Assembly (NCBI RefSeq): GCF_017874425.1
Contig: NZ_JAGGLL010000004.1
Span: 1 to 64,000 of the forward strand
Direction: 5' to 3'
Origin: Clostridium punense
GTDB taxonomy: Bacteria; Bacillota; Clostridia; Clostridiales; Clostridiaceae
DNA length: 64,000 nucleotides
Shown: one piece after another, positions 33,413 to 42,880 of the stretch
Position numbering within the stretch: the first letter of the stretch is position 1
Layout of the letters: each line of letters begins with the position of its first letter
Translations under genes and position numbers: made by a program
Notes under the pieces: model-generated
Told to the model about the DNA's origin: nothing
The model's input: the letters and a program-made list of their open reading frames with translations, nothing else
Database searches by the model: none

Positions 33413-34822
33413 ATGGAAAACTTAAATATTATTGAGATTCAAAGGTTAATGGATGAAGGAAAGTTAACATCAGTAGAACTTACAAAATATTACTTAGAAA
33501 GAATTGAAAGGTACAATAAAGATTATAATGCAGTTTTAGAGATTAATCGGGAGGCATTGGCTATAGCTGAAGAGTTAGATGATTATAGAAAGATAAAAGG
33601 AAAAAGAAGCTTACTTCATGGAATTCCTGTACTATTAAAGGACAATATAAATACAAAAAGTTATAACCTTCATACTACAGCGGGCTCTATTGTTTTAAAG
33701 GATCTATACGCAAATTATGATGCGTTTATTGTGGGAAAGTTAATAGAAGCAGGCGCTGTAATTATTGGAAAGGTTAATCTTTCTGAATTTGCAAACTTCA
33801 TTTCTGAGGAATCACCAAATGGATTCAGTGCACTAGGGGGACAAGTTAAGAATCCATATGGTAATTTTGATGTAGGTGGTTCTAGTTCTGGGTCAGCGGT
33901 AGCTGCTGCAGTATGCTTGTGTCAGGTTGCTATAGGGACAGAAACTGCTGGTTCAATTATAAGCCCAGCCTCTAGTAATTCTGTGATAGGAGTAAAGCCA
34001 ACGGTAGGCCTTGTGAGCAGATATGGTATAATCCCAATATCTTGGACTCAGGATATTGCAGGACCTATAACAAGAAATGTGGTTGATGCAGCGATTACCT
34101 TGAATATCATTAGTGGTAAAGATAGTAATGATAAGACTACCTATAACTTGGAGGAAAAAAGTATCCCCAACTATTTAGAGGCATTGGATGTGAATTCACT
34201 TAATGGAGTAGTTATTGGGGTGCCGGATTGCAATTTTGATGATTATGAAGATGAGGAAACAAAGCAGTTTTTTAAAGAGACCATAAAGGAATTGGAAAAA
34301 CTTGGAGCAAAGGTAGTTGAGGTAAGTATTCTAGAGGAGAATCACTTAATAAATGGAGATGTTCTATCATATGAATTTCCCAAGGCTTTAGAAGAATACT
34401 TTAAAACTTTAGGACACTGTGCTCCGGTAAAAACCTTACGAGAAGTAGTTAGATTTAATGAGGAAAATCTAAAGGAGAGAGTTCCTTATGACCAAAGGAG
34501 ATTTGAAAGATGTTTGGAAATGGAAAAGGATTTTGAAGAAAAGTACCAGGATGCTCTTAGAAGTAGCATAAGTTATGGAAGAGAAATAGATTCTATAATA
34601 AAAAAGTACGAGTTAGATGCTTTAGCTTTTTTAAATACAAGTGGAGTAAGTATTGCAGCAAAAGTTGGTTATCCATCAGTTACAGTACCAGCGGGATACA
34701 CAAAAGATAATAAACCGGTAGGATTAACCTTTACAGCTACAGCATTTACAGAAGATAAGTTGCTATCTTATGCATATGCTTATGAATGTGTATATAATAA
34801 AAGAAAAAATCCTTTGAAGTAG
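33413..34822 (+). CDS. Amidase signature family hydrolase
   Basis: A 469-residue amidase with the Ser-cisSer-Lys triad. The lysine is in VLLKDNINT (Lys76), the cis-serine lies in the glycine/serine-rich GGSSSGSA (155-162), and the nucleophile serine is in TETAGSIISPAS (Ser181). Such enzymes hydrolyse small amides or act as GatA in transamidation. This one is a single gene without gatB or gatC neighbours, so a free amidase is more likely. The substrate is unknown. The start has a gggggcg ribosome site. It is followed by the DUF2512 gene. Confidence 0.88.
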   Translation: MENLNIIEIQRLMDEGKLTSVELTKYYLERIERYNKDYNAVLEINREALAIAEELDDYRKIKGKRSLLHGIPVLLKDNINTKSYNLHTTAGSIVLKDLYANYDAFIVGKLIEAGAVIIGKVNLSEFANFISEESPNGFSALGGQVKNPYGNFDVGGSSSGSAVAAAVCLCQVAIGTETAGSIISPASSNSVIGVKPTVGLVSRYGIIPISWTQDIAGPITRNVVDAAITLNIISGKDSNDKTTYNLEEKSIPNYLEALDVNSLNGVVIGVPDCNFDDYEDEETKQFFKETIKELEKLGAKVVEVSILEENHLINGDVLSYEFPKALEEYFKTLGHCAPVKTLREVVRFNEENLKERVPYDQRRFERCLEMEKDFEEKYQDALRSSISYGREIDSIIKKYELDALAFLNTSGVSIAAKVGYPSVTVPAGYTKDNKPVGLTFTATAFTEDKLLSYAYAYECVYNKRKNPLK

Positions 34823-34935
34823 ATTATAAATAAAAGATTTTTTAATATGGGTATATTAAAAAATAAGCTAATGGATATTTTTTCTCGGCAGTGGAATAAT
34901 AGTTTTACTTGGAAGCGTTGGAGGGAGGTGAAATA

Positions 34936-35289
34936 ATGAGACACATTACCGCTTTGCTTATAAAGTTTGCTATGATTGCAATTGCTTTAGAAGTTGTTCT
35001 TGGTATGTTAACTACCCTATATTTCACCGATATTTTATATATAGCTGCCTCAGTGACTATTCTTGCATATATAATTGGAGACCTTTTTATATTACGTGCA
35101 ACAAATAATACTGTAGCTACTATTGCTGATGCAGGTTTAGCTTTATTAATAATTTATGCTTTTAATTATATATGGAATATTGATAGAATAGATTTTTCAG
35201 ATGCTTCAATTTCAGCAGTGGTAATAGGTTTTGGAGAATGTTTTTTTCATAAATATGTAGCTAATAACGTTTTCCTTGAAAGGCATTAA
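34936..35289 (+). CDS. YndM-family membrane protein (DUF2512)
   Basis: A 117-residue membrane protein with four helices (first: ITALLIKFAMIAIALEVVLG; then ILYIAASVTILAYIIGDLFIL; then ADAGLALLIIYAFNYIW; then a final amphipathic one). The start MRHI and overall spacing fit the YndM/DUF2512 family found in Bacillus and Clostridium. Its function is unknown. ATG 34936 follows ggaggtg at good spacing; the longer frame from 34909 includes the ribosome site. It is convergent with nadC and ends at a bidirectional terminator. Confidence 0.8.
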   Translation: MRHITALLIKFAMIAIALEVVLGMLTTLYFTDILYIAASVTILAYIIGDLFILRATNNTVATIADAGLALLIIYAFNYIWNIDRIDFSDASISAVVIGFGECFFHKYVANNVFLERH

Positions 35290-35301
35290 ATAACACTTTA
35301 A

Positions 35302-35333
35302 AAAAACGAGCACTATCTTAGTGCTCGTTTTAA
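35302..35333. terminator. Bidirectional terminator between DUF2512 and nadC
   Basis: AAAACGAGCAC and GTGCTCGTTTT form a perfect stem with A and T tracts on both sides, suiting both convergent genes. Confidence 0.9.
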
Positions 35334-35357
35334 TACATACCAAATACTTTAAGGTTG

Positions 35358-36197
35358 TTATTCTATAATGAAATTTTTCATGGAGAGATCTAAGATTTTT
35401 GCAGAATGTGTCAACTCTCCTACAGATATATAATCTACACCTGTAAGAGCTATATCTCTGATAGTATTTAAGTTCACATTACCTGAACACTCTGTAATTG
35501 CTCTACTATCTATTATTTTTATTGCTTCTTTCATTGTTTCTATATCCATGTTGTCAAGCATAATAATATCAGCCTTTGAGGCTATTGCTTCTTCTACCAT
35601 ATCTAAGTTTTCTACTTCCACTTCGATTTGCTTTCCGTAGCACCCTTTACTTCGAACTAAGTCTATAGCTTTTTTTATTCCTCCTGCAGCTGCAATATGA
35701 TTATCTTTTAGCATAATTCCATCTGATAAATTAAATCTGTGATTATAACCACCACCAACACTAACTGCATATTTCTCTAATATTCTAAGGCCAGGAGTAG
35801 TCTTTCTAGTATCCAAAAGCTTAGAGTTAGTACCTTCTAACTGTGTAACGAATTTTGAAGTTAGGGTAGCAATGCCACTCATTCTTTGAAGGAAATTGAG
35901 GGCGGTTCTTTCGCCAGATAAAAGACTTGAAGCATTGCCTGAAAGCTTAGCAATAACTTCACCGGTGCAAACTTTATCTCCTTCATTTTTAGAGAGGGTT
36001 ACCTCAACTTCCCCTATTAGCTCAAACACTCTTTTAAATACAAAGAGTCCAGCAATAATACCTGTATTCTTACAAATTAAATTAACACTACCTTTGGAGT
36101 TTTCTTCTAAAATGGGTGATGTGGATATATCACACCAAGGCATATCCTCCTCTAGAGCATTTAATATTATCTTGTCTATAACTGAATAATTCATCAT
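35358..36197 (-). CDS. nadC: Nicotinate-nucleotide diphosphorylase (quinolinate phosphoribosyltransferase)
   Basis: NadC converts quinolinate and PRPP to nicotinate mononucleotide, the third step of de novo NAD synthesis. The 279-residue length is standard. Visible motifs are the SGERTALNFLQRMSGIAT segment (about 96-113), DTRKTTPGLR (about 128-137), GGGYNHRFNLSDGIMLKDNH (about 147-166) and the barrel strands IEVEVENL and IIMLDNM. It has a very strong ribosome site (aaggaggtcacc) lying inside the end of nadB, so the two genes overlap by 68 bp. It is the last gene of nadA-nadB-nadC. Confidence 0.96.
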   Translation of the reverse strand: MMNYSVIDKIILNALEEDMPWCDISTSPILEENSKGSVNLICKNTGIIAGLFVFKRVFELIGEVEVTLSKNEGDKVCTGEVIAKLSGNASSLLSGERTALNFLQRMSGIATLTSKFVTQLEGTNSKLLDTRKTTPGLRILEKYAVSVGGGYNHRFNLSDGIMLKDNHIAAAGGIKKAIDLVRSKGCYGKQIEVEVENLDMVEEAIASKADIIMLDNMDIETMKEAIKIIDSRAITECSGNVNLNTIRDIALTGVDYISVGELTHSAKILDLSMKNFIIE

Positions 36198-37476
36198 TTA
36201 AATCTGGTGACCTCCTTTTTAATTCTTCGATAACGACTTTTCTTGAATAAGCTTCAATGGCTTCAAGTGGTGATACCAGTTTGGGTACTTTTTTTAATCT
36301 GATATCTATAGTAGGCGCAAAGGTATTGATTTGAGATGCCGCTCTTTTTGAAAATACTAAAGCTTCCAGTAAAGAATTACTAGCTAATCTATTGCTACCA
36401 TGTACGCCTGTACAAGCGGTTTCTCCAACTGCATAAAGGTTTTTCATAGACGTTTCACCAAACTTATTTACTTTGATTCCTCCCATGAAGTAGTGCTGAG
36501 CTGGAGAAACAGGAATTGGACTCTTAGTTATATCAATACCTTGAATCATACATTCCTTATATATAGATGGAAATCTATTTTTGATGTATTCTGCTGATAA
36601 ATGAGTTATATCTAAATACACGTAGGGAATACCTAGGATATTAATTTCTTTGTTTATAGCTTTACTTACCACATCTCTTGGAAGAAGTTCATTAACAAAA
36701 GGTTCCTTATTATAGTTATATAGCTTGCCGCCCTCACCTCTTAAAGACTCAGAAATTAGAAATCTTTTTCCAGTGTTAGATGGATTATATAAAGCTGTAG
36801 GATGAAATTGAATATATGAAAGATCTTTTAAATCGATATGGTGCTTTAGGGATAAAAATAATCCATCACCAGTTATAGATCTTTCATTTGTAGAATTTTT
36901 AAATAATCCACCAATACCACCTGTAGCTAAAATAATTGATTTGCAAAAAATGTTTACTTGTTTTGTCCCTTGCATAATTACTGCACCTATACATAAATTA
37001 CCTTCAGTGATTAAATCAATTACCTGGGAATTATCCATTAGTGAGATATTTTTTTTCTTCTTAACTTTGTTTAAAAGAGTATCAACTAAGTACTTTCCGG
37101 TATTATCTTTGCAGTAAACTATTCTAGGTTTACTATGAGCACCTTCTCTTGTGTAACATAGACTAGTGTCCTTCCTATTGAAAGGAGTACCAAATCTAGC
37201 TAAGTTATCTATATTCTCTATGGATTCTCTGCAAAGTATCTCAACAGTGTCAAGTTGGTTTTTATAATTACCTGCTCTCATGGTATCTTCAATAAAAGGA
37301 GGAATGTCTTCCTCATTTACAGCTACAGAGATTCCACCTTGAGCTAAATAAGAATTACACTGAGTAAAGCTTCCTTTAGTAATTAGAATGGTATTTAGAT
37401 TTTCATCTAAATTTAAAGCAGAGTAAAGTCCGGCAGCACCAGTGCCAATAATTAAAACATCTGTACAAATGTCCAT
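36130..37476 (-). CDS. nadB: L-aspartate oxidase
   Basis: NadB oxidises L-aspartate to iminoaspartate with FAD; in anaerobes fumarate or another acceptor replaces O2. The 448-residue protein has the FAD motif GTGAAGLYSALNL (about 11-23) and SYLAQGGISVAV (about 42-53). The active-site region includes DLSYIQFHPTALY (about 236-248) and the late FAD motif HGSNRLASNSLLEALVFS (about 360-377). It is shorter than E. coli NadB (about 540) because the C-terminal helical domain is reduced. It overlaps nadC by 68 bp and starts 5 bp after nadA ends, indicating one transcript. Confidence 0.95.
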   Translation of the reverse strand: MDICTDVLIIGTGAAGLYSALNLDENLNTILITKGSFTQCNSYLAQGGISVAVNEEDIPPFIEDTMRAGNYKNQLDTVEILCRESIENIDNLARFGTPFNRKDTSLCYTREGAHSKPRIVYCKDNTGKYLVDTLLNKVKKKKNISLMDNSQVIDLITEGNLCIGAVIMQGTKQVNIFCKSIILATGGIGGLFKNSTNERSITGDGLFLSLKHHIDLKDLSYIQFHPTALYNPSNTGKRFLISESLRGEGGKLYNYNKEPFVNELLPRDVVSKAINKEINILGIPYVYLDITHLSAEYIKNRFPSIYKECMIQGIDITKSPIPVSPAQHYFMGGIKVNKFGETSMKNLYAVGETACTGVHGSNRLASNSLLEALVFSKRAASQINTFAPTIDIRLKKVPKLVSPLEAIEAYSRKVVIEELKRRSPDLNDELFSYRQDNIKCSRGGYALV

Positions 37477-37481
37477 TTTTA

Positions 37482-38387
37482 CTACCTCGCATAGTTGTGC
37501 ATATTAACTAAGGAATTTAAAGCTTTTATTCTGATTTCCTCATCTATTTCAATAGAGTTATTTAAATTGAGAAGGCAATCATATACATCCTCAAGAGTTG
37601 TTTTTTTCATGTTGACACAGGTCATAGTATTACCAGGAGTATAAAAGTTTTTATCAGGATTTCTCTTTTTAAGTTCGTGCAGTACCCCTTGCTCTGTTAC
37701 TATAACAAAATCCTTTAAATTGCTCTTGGTTGCATACTCAATTATTTCTGAAGTGCTTCCTATAAAATCAGAAAGAGCTCTGACTTCTTTTTCACATTCA
37801 GGATGTGAAAGCACAAGTGCATCAGGTTTAATTCTTTTTATATCTGCTATGTTAGAAGGATTTACTTTCCTGTGAGTTATACAAAAACCAGGCCAAAGTA
37901 TAAATTTTTTGTCAGGCATTTGTTCTGACAAATAAGAGCCAAGATTTTTGTCAGGTAAAAATATAATTTCTTTCTTGTCCATTTTATTTAGAATTTTCAC
38001 AGCATTTGAAGAAGTAACAGACACATCACAGTGGGCCTTTACTTCAGCAGTAGAGTTTATATAACAAACCACAGCAGCGTTAGGGTGCTGTTTTTTTAAC
38101 TCTACCAGAGCTTCGACCTCAGCCATATCTGCCATAGGACAACCAGCATCCAGGGCAGGTAAAAGAATAGTTTTTTCTGGAGAAAGTATTTTAGCACTTT
38201 CTGCCATAAATCTTACGCCACAAAATACTATTAATTGCTCTGGAGATTCTTTCGCAATTTTACTTAAATAATAGGAGTCTCCAACATAATCTGCAATATT
38301 TTGTATTTCTGGTCTTTGATAATAATGTGCTAATATTAGAGCATTTTTTTCTTTTTTTAGTTTTATTATATTTTCTATTAATGACAT
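37482..38387 (-). CDS. nadA: Quinolinate synthase
   Basis: NadA condenses iminoaspartate with dihydroxyacetone phosphate to quinolinate and carries an oxygen-sensitive [4Fe-4S] cluster bound by three cysteines. In this 301-residue protein candidate ligands are in FCGVRFMAESA (about 79-89), HPECEKEV (about 193-200) and NTMTCVNMKK (about 252-261). HYYQRPEIQ (about 21-29) is the substrate motif. The start is ATG at 38387 on the minus strand, after ggaagtg; a longer reading from 38402 includes the ribosome site. It is the first gene of the NAD operon, under a palindromic operator. Confidence 0.95.
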   Translation of the reverse strand: MSLIENIIKLKKEKNALILAHYYQRPEIQNIADYVGDSYYLSKIAKESPEQLIVFCGVRFMAESAKILSPEKTILLPALDAGCPMADMAEVEALVELKKQHPNAAVVCYINSTAEVKAHCDVSVTSSNAVKILNKMDKKEIIFLPDKNLGSYLSEQMPDKKFILWPGFCITHRKVNPSNIADIKRIKPDALVLSHPECEKEVRALSDFIGSTSEIIEYATKSNLKDFVIVTEQGVLHELKKRNPDKNFYTPGNTMTCVNMKKTTLEDVYDCLLNLNNSIEIDEEIRIKALNSLVNMHNYAR

Positions 38388-38410
38388 AAATATCACTTCC
38401 ATAATTTAAT

Positions 38411-38465
38411 TTACAGGTGTATATACACCTGTAAATATTATAACACTGAAAAAACACTTTAGCAA
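38411..38465 (-). promoter_or_regulatory. nadA promoter with NiaR-type operator
   Basis: On the minus strand TTGCTA (38465-38460) and TATAAT (38442-38437) are 17 bp apart. Immediately downstream is a perfect palindrome with arms TTACAGGTGT and ACACCTGTAA around ATAT (38411-38434), covering the expected transcription start. The ACAGGTGT half-site resembles those of the niacin-responsive repressor NiaR in Firmicutes, which controls nadABC. Confidence 0.75.
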
Positions 38466-38991
38466 CTAAGGGAACTAAATGAAAATCATAAGTGAAATTT
38501 TTTAGTTACAAGTTAAAGAAAAGTTATGTGAGAATTATGAGAAAATATAAAGCAAATCTGTATAATTTTAAAATACGCAATATTCTAAAAAATAAATAAT
38601 AAAAGATGAAATTATTTATTTTATAACATTTTAATAGAATTAAAATGTTATAAAAACATATTAAAATCATAAGACAATAACTATCTTCATTGGGTATGAT
38701 GCTTTACTTGGGTAAAGTGGTGGGCTGGTACACTTCCTATTAAGAATATTAATAGATAACAAGAAAAATTTATTTTACTTTATAGAATGTAATAAATTAA
38801 CTGCAATAAATGTCAATTGAAGCTAAGAAATTTTCATCTGTCAAAAGTGTAACTAAGGTTACGAAAAAGGAGGAAACGTGTTTTAAAATGTCGTTGCAAA
38901 TGAATTTGAACCATGCTAATATAATGAACAACGAAATGATTTGTATAATTATTCGGTATTTTAAAAATTATTTTTCAAGGAGGAAGGTTCC
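38466..38991 (+). other. Intergenic region before the amino acid permease
   Basis: About 525 bp, very AT-rich. A short open frame at 38810-39016 has no ribosome site and overlaps the permease start, so it is not called. TATAAT occurs near 38926 as a possible -10. No structured RNA was recognised. Confidence 0.4.
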
Positions 38992-40443
38992 ATGTCAGAC
39001 AACACTAAAAAATTAAGTTGGAATAACCTTGCATTAATGGCTTTCGTAAGTGTTTGGGGCTTTGGAAACGTAGTAAACGGTTTCGCAACTCAAGGCATGA
39101 AAGTAGTTATTTCATGGATATTAATGTTTGCATTATACTTTGTACCATATGCTCTGATGGTAGGAGAAATGGGTTCAACTTTTAAAGAAGGTAAAGGTGG
39201 AGTTAGTTCTTGGATTAGAACAACTTCTGGAGCTAAGTTAGCTTTCTTAGCGGGATGGACATACTGGGTAGTTCACGTTCCTTATCTAGCTCAGAAACCA
39301 CAAGGAGTTTTAATAGCTTTAGGATGGGCTGTAAAACAAGATGGTAGCTTAGTAAAGAGTATGAATCCAATGATACTTCAATTAATATGCTTAGTTATCT
39401 TCTTAGCATTCCTTTGGATATCATCAAAAGGTGTAAGCTCAATAAAAAGAATCGGTACTATAGCAGGAACATCAATGTTTGTTATGTCACTTCTTTATGT
39501 TGTTTTAGCTATAGCAGCTCCTGCAATAACTGGTGCTCAAACTTATAGCATTGATTTTAGTATGAAAAATTTAATGCCAGATTTTAATTTTGAGTATTTA
39601 ACAAGTTTAGCTATATTGGTATTTGCAGTTGGTGGATGCGAGAAGATATCACCATATGTTAACAATATGAAAAATCCATCAAAAGATTTCCCAAAAGGAA
39701 TGATAGCACTTGCAGTGATGGTAGCTGTTACAGCTTTACTTGGAACTTTTGCAATGGGAATGATGTTTGATCCAAATAACATTCCAAAAGACTTAATGAT
39801 GAATGGTGCTTATTACTCATTCCAAAAATTGGGACAATACTATGGAGTAGGAAATCTATTCTTAGTAATATATGCTCTTGCTAATATGATGGCACAAATT
39901 TCAGCATTAGCTTTCTCAATTGATGCGCCAATAAAAGTTTTATTAGCTGACGTTGATAGTAGATTTATACCAAAAGCATTAACAAAAGTTAATGAAAATG
40001 GAACACCTATAAATGGTTATAAAATGACAGCTGTTCTTGTTGGAATTCTTATAATAGTTCCAGCTTTTGGAATAGGCGATATGACATCATTATTTAACTG
40101 GTTATTAAGACTTAATGCAGTAGTTATGCCATTAAGATATTTATGGGTATTCTTTGCTTACATGGCATTAAAGAAGGCTGCAGAAGGAAGATTCGAATCA
40201 ACTTACAAGTTTACTAAAAATAAAACAGTTGGTTTCATAATGGGATTATGGTGCTTTGGATTTACTGCTTTTGCTTGTATCATGGGAATGTTCCCTAAAG
40301 GGGTAGAAATGTTCTCTAGCCAGTGGAAGTTCCAGATGACACTTAATGTGTTAACTCCAGTAGTACTACTAGGATTAGGATTAATACTTCCATTAATAGC
40401 TAGAAAATCAAACAAAGAAGAAAATAAGACTGAAGCTGCATAA
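38992..40443 (+). CDS. Amino acid permease, APC superfamily
   Basis: A 483-residue transporter with twelve predicted membrane helices. The first helix region SWNNLALMAFVSVWGFGNVV has the glycine-broken substrate-binding helix typical of the APC family, and the conserved loop FPKGMIALAVMV follows helix 6. It resembles the glutamate/GABA-antiporter and YjeM-like branch, but the amino acid carried cannot be fixed from sequence. A strong ribosome site (caaggagg) precedes the ATG. No decarboxylase lies beside it. A perfect terminator shared with the convergent MFS gene follows. Confidence 0.88.
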   Translation: MSDNTKKLSWNNLALMAFVSVWGFGNVVNGFATQGMKVVISWILMFALYFVPYALMVGEMGSTFKEGKGGVSSWIRTTSGAKLAFLAGWTYWVVHVPYLAQKPQGVLIALGWAVKQDGSLVKSMNPMILQLICLVIFLAFLWISSKGVSSIKRIGTIAGTSMFVMSLLYVVLAIAAPAITGAQTYSIDFSMKNLMPDFNFEYLTSLAILVFAVGGCEKISPYVNNMKNPSKDFPKGMIALAVMVAVTALLGTFAMGMMFDPNNIPKDLMMNGAYYSFQKLGQYYGVGNLFLVIYALANMMAQISALAFSIDAPIKVLLADVDSRFIPKALTKVNENGTPINGYKMTAVLVGILIIVPAFGIGDMTSLFNWLLRLNAVVMPLRYLWVFFAYMALKKAAEGRFESTYKFTKNKTVGFIMGLWCFGFTAFACIMGMFPKGVEMFSSQWKFQMTLNVLTPVVLLGLGLILPLIARKSNKEENKTEAA

Positions 40444-40476
40444 TAGAATTATGTACAAGCTTAAATAACATTAAAG

Positions 40477-40525
40477 AAAAGTTCCTTAGTTTTAGTAAAT
40501 AGTACTAAATCTAAGGAACTTTTTC
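40477..40525. terminator. Bidirectional terminator
   Basis: The arms AAAAGTTCCTTAG and CTAAGGAACTTTT, with an inner TTTAGT/ACTAAA pairing. It lies between convergent permease and MFS genes. Confidence 0.9.
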
Positions 40526-40537
40526 TTTTAGAATCTT

Positions 40538-41800
40538 TTAAAGTTTTGGTTTTTCTTCAATTACAATGGATGAAGCAGTATTTCTAAAAAGACATAGAGA
40601 GTATAAGATTAAAACTGGTACTAATAAAAGCGCAGTTGATAATATCCCTACACTAATTGAAAAATTTGTTGCTATTATACCAATAAGAGGACCGCCTAGT
40701 ATTTGCCCTAGGGCGTTTATTTGACCATTAGTAGATAGCACCGTAGCTCTACTATTAGCCTCTATATTGTTATTTAGCCATCCATTAAATATTGGCTCAT
40801 TGACAGTTCTAAAAGTGTTTGTTGACAAATAACCAATAAGCATCAATTTAAAATCTCTAGTAATTGCAAATATTATCATAGAAAGTATGAAAAATATGTT
40901 TATAGCTAAAAGCAAACCAATATTTTTAAATTTACTTGTATTCTCTGAACTATGAAATTTCTTTATAACTAATTGAATTACTATAGCACTTAATAACATT
41001 CCTATTATTCCGAATATGCCAAACCAAGTTACAGGTTGAAGGTTACCTAGAGTGGGGAGCGTTGTATCCTTTAAAAAGTGAGCCGTATAAAGTCTATCAT
41101 ATCCTTCGCTAGATAAGCCATAAAATAACGTTATTGAAAGAATTAGAATTATTATTTTATTGCTTTTAATAACTTTCATACTAGAAAATAAGGTATGACT
41201 CATTTTCTTAAAGGTATTTAAATTCTCTGGAGCAGAGGGATTAAAGTTATGTTCAGGCATATAAAGAAATAAAAAAGCTGATAATACTAAAAATAATGTT
41301 CCACCTATTACTATTGGTAGTCTAAGAGAGAAATTTCCTACTATAGTGGCAAGGATAATACCTATTACAGAACCTATTTGAGATACTTGACTTCCTTTTA
41401 TATAAATTTCATCCAAGGGTATACTTTTATCTTCCTCAGCAATCCAAGCATCTAAGGCTCCACTTATAAAGGTATATCCAATACCCCATAGTACTTGGGC
41501 TATAAGTACTGAAGTCAGAGTTGAAATAAAGCCTTCTAACATAAATCCTAGACCAATTAGAATAACACCAATAATAACTGATAGTTTGCGACTATAGATA
41601 TCTGCTACAATTCCTGTTGGGATTTCAAAGAGGAAACAAGTCGTTTCTAAGGTTGTACCTACAAGTATTAATTGTAATGGACTGAGCTTCACTATTTCAA
41701 TTTGGTAAACCATGCTTACGGTAAAAACCATTGAAAAGAATAAAGCAGAAAAAATAGAAAAAATTAAGTATGTTTTATATGGAGAAAGTTTATTTGCCAT
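40538..41800 (-). CDS. MFS transporter
   Basis: A 420-residue major facilitator protein with twelve helices. The conserved loop between helices 2 and 3 is visible as IPTGIVADIYSRKLSVIIG (about 61-79), the G-x-x-x-D-x-x-x-R-R/K motif A. The two six-helix halves are joined by a cytoplasmic loop around 190-215. It belongs to the drug-efflux-like branch; the substrate is unknown. The start has an aaaggaggt site on the minus strand. It is convergent with the amino acid permease. Confidence 0.88.
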   Translation of the reverse strand: MANKLSPYKTYLIFSIFSALFFSMVFTVSMVYQIEIVKLSPLQLILVGTTLETTCFLFEIPTGIVADIYSRKLSVIIGVILIGLGFMLEGFISTLTSVLIAQVLWGIGYTFISGALDAWIAEEDKSIPLDEIYIKGSQVSQIGSVIGIILATIVGNFSLRLPIVIGGTLFLVLSAFLFLYMPEHNFNPSAPENLNTFKKMSHTLFSSMKVIKSNKIIILILSITLFYGLSSEGYDRLYTAHFLKDTTLPTLGNLQPVTWFGIFGIIGMLLSAIVIQLVIKKFHSSENTSKFKNIGLLLAINIFFILSMIIFAITRDFKLMLIGYLSTNTFRTVNEPIFNGWLNNNIEANSRATVLSTNGQINALGQILGGPLIGIIATNFSISVGILSTALLLVPVLILYSLCLFRNTASSIVIEEKPKL

Positions 41801-42230
41801 TAAATTACCTCCTTTGTGTTTTACGGATATAGTTGTAAACAGGTAAGGGTTATATATAATTTTTAAGATTTAGGGATTTAGTTATTGCAATAAATTTTAC
41901 AGACTAATCGCTAATTTATATTTTAAGATTAACATATGAGAATTCTAATTTCTTTTCCTATTTTGTCATAGTAATGGGTGATTTAAAATATATAGATAAA
42001 CTTTCTGTGTTCAAATTAAATACTATGAAAACAATGCTAAAAAATGAAGGTATACACAAATTATCATAGTGATCTGTGAACATATATGATAAAATATCAG
42101 TGATAAATTGATATAAACTGGATTAGTGGTGGTAAGTATTAATTTTGCAGACTTTATTTATAGATATACTTAATTAACGAAAAACTATAATTATAAAGCT
42201 TTAATGCTATAAAACTTAGGGGGATTTAAA
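41801..42230 (+). other. Divergent intergenic region
   Basis: About 430 bp between the divergent MFS gene and the flavin reductase gene. It is AT-rich; no clear operator or hairpin was recognised beyond the ribosome sites. Confidence 0.4.
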
Positions 42231-42794
42231 ATGAAAACCATGATATTTACTAGTAGTCCAAATGAAAATGGGTTAACAGCAACCTGTGGGGAGTATGCTA
42301 AAGTTGGTTGTTTAGAAGGAAATTCAGATGCAATAATTGTTGATTTGAACAAGGTAAATATTAATCATTGTCAAAGCTGTGGTAATGGTTGGGGGCAATG
42401 TCTAAATATGCATAAGTGTATTATAGAAGATGAATTTCAGGTTATTCACAAACAAATGGAAGAAGTTGATAACTTTATTTTTATTACTCCAGTTTATTGG
42501 GGAGAAATGAGCGAATCTATGAAAAACTTTACTGATAGAATAAGAAGATGTGAAGCATGGAAGAAGGAAAGAAGTATCTTCAATGGAAAACCAATAATTT
42601 GTGTTGCAGCAGCTGGGGGCAGTGGTAATGGTCTAGTTAGTTGTCTTGCTTCTATGGAGAGATTTGTAACTCATGTTAGTGGTGAAAAGTTTGATTTTAT
42701 AGCTATAACTCGTAAAACTAGAGAATTTAAATTAGAAACAATTAAAAATAGCTGTAGAGCAATGGTGTTAGAAAATGGTAATAAAAGTAAGTAA
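42231..42794 (+). CDS. NAD(P)H-dependent FMN reductase / flavodoxin-fold protein
   Basis: A 187-residue protein of the NADPH-dependent FMN reductase superfamily. The phosphate loop is FTSSPNENGLTATC (about 6-19) and the isoalloxazine-side motif is TPVYWGEMSESMKNFTDRI (about 84-102). A cysteine set CQSCGNGWGQCLNMHKC (about 47-63) corresponds to the position where iron-sulfur flavoproteins hold a [4Fe-4S] cluster, so it may be a related Fe-S or metal-binding version. The electron acceptor is unknown. A strong ribosome site (aggggga) precedes the ATG. Confidence 0.82.
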   Translation: MKTMIFTSSPNENGLTATCGEYAKVGCLEGNSDAIIVDLNKVNINHCQSCGNGWGQCLNMHKCIIEDEFQVIHKQMEEVDNFIFITPVYWGEMSESMKNFTDRIRRCEAWKKERSIFNGKPIICVAAAGGSGNGLVSCLASMERFVTHVSGEKFDFIAITRKTREFKLETIKNSCRAMVLENGNKSK

Positions 42795-42880
42795 TAATAA
42801 CTAAAAGGTGTGCATAAATACTATTTTCAAAATTAAATGCATAATATATATCAGAGAATTAATTCTATCTGGAGGATATT

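Noticed and set aside
38810-39016. Open frame of 68 codons before the amino acid permease
   Set aside because: No ribosome site at its start, composition unlike a protein, and it overlaps the well-supported start of the permease gene.
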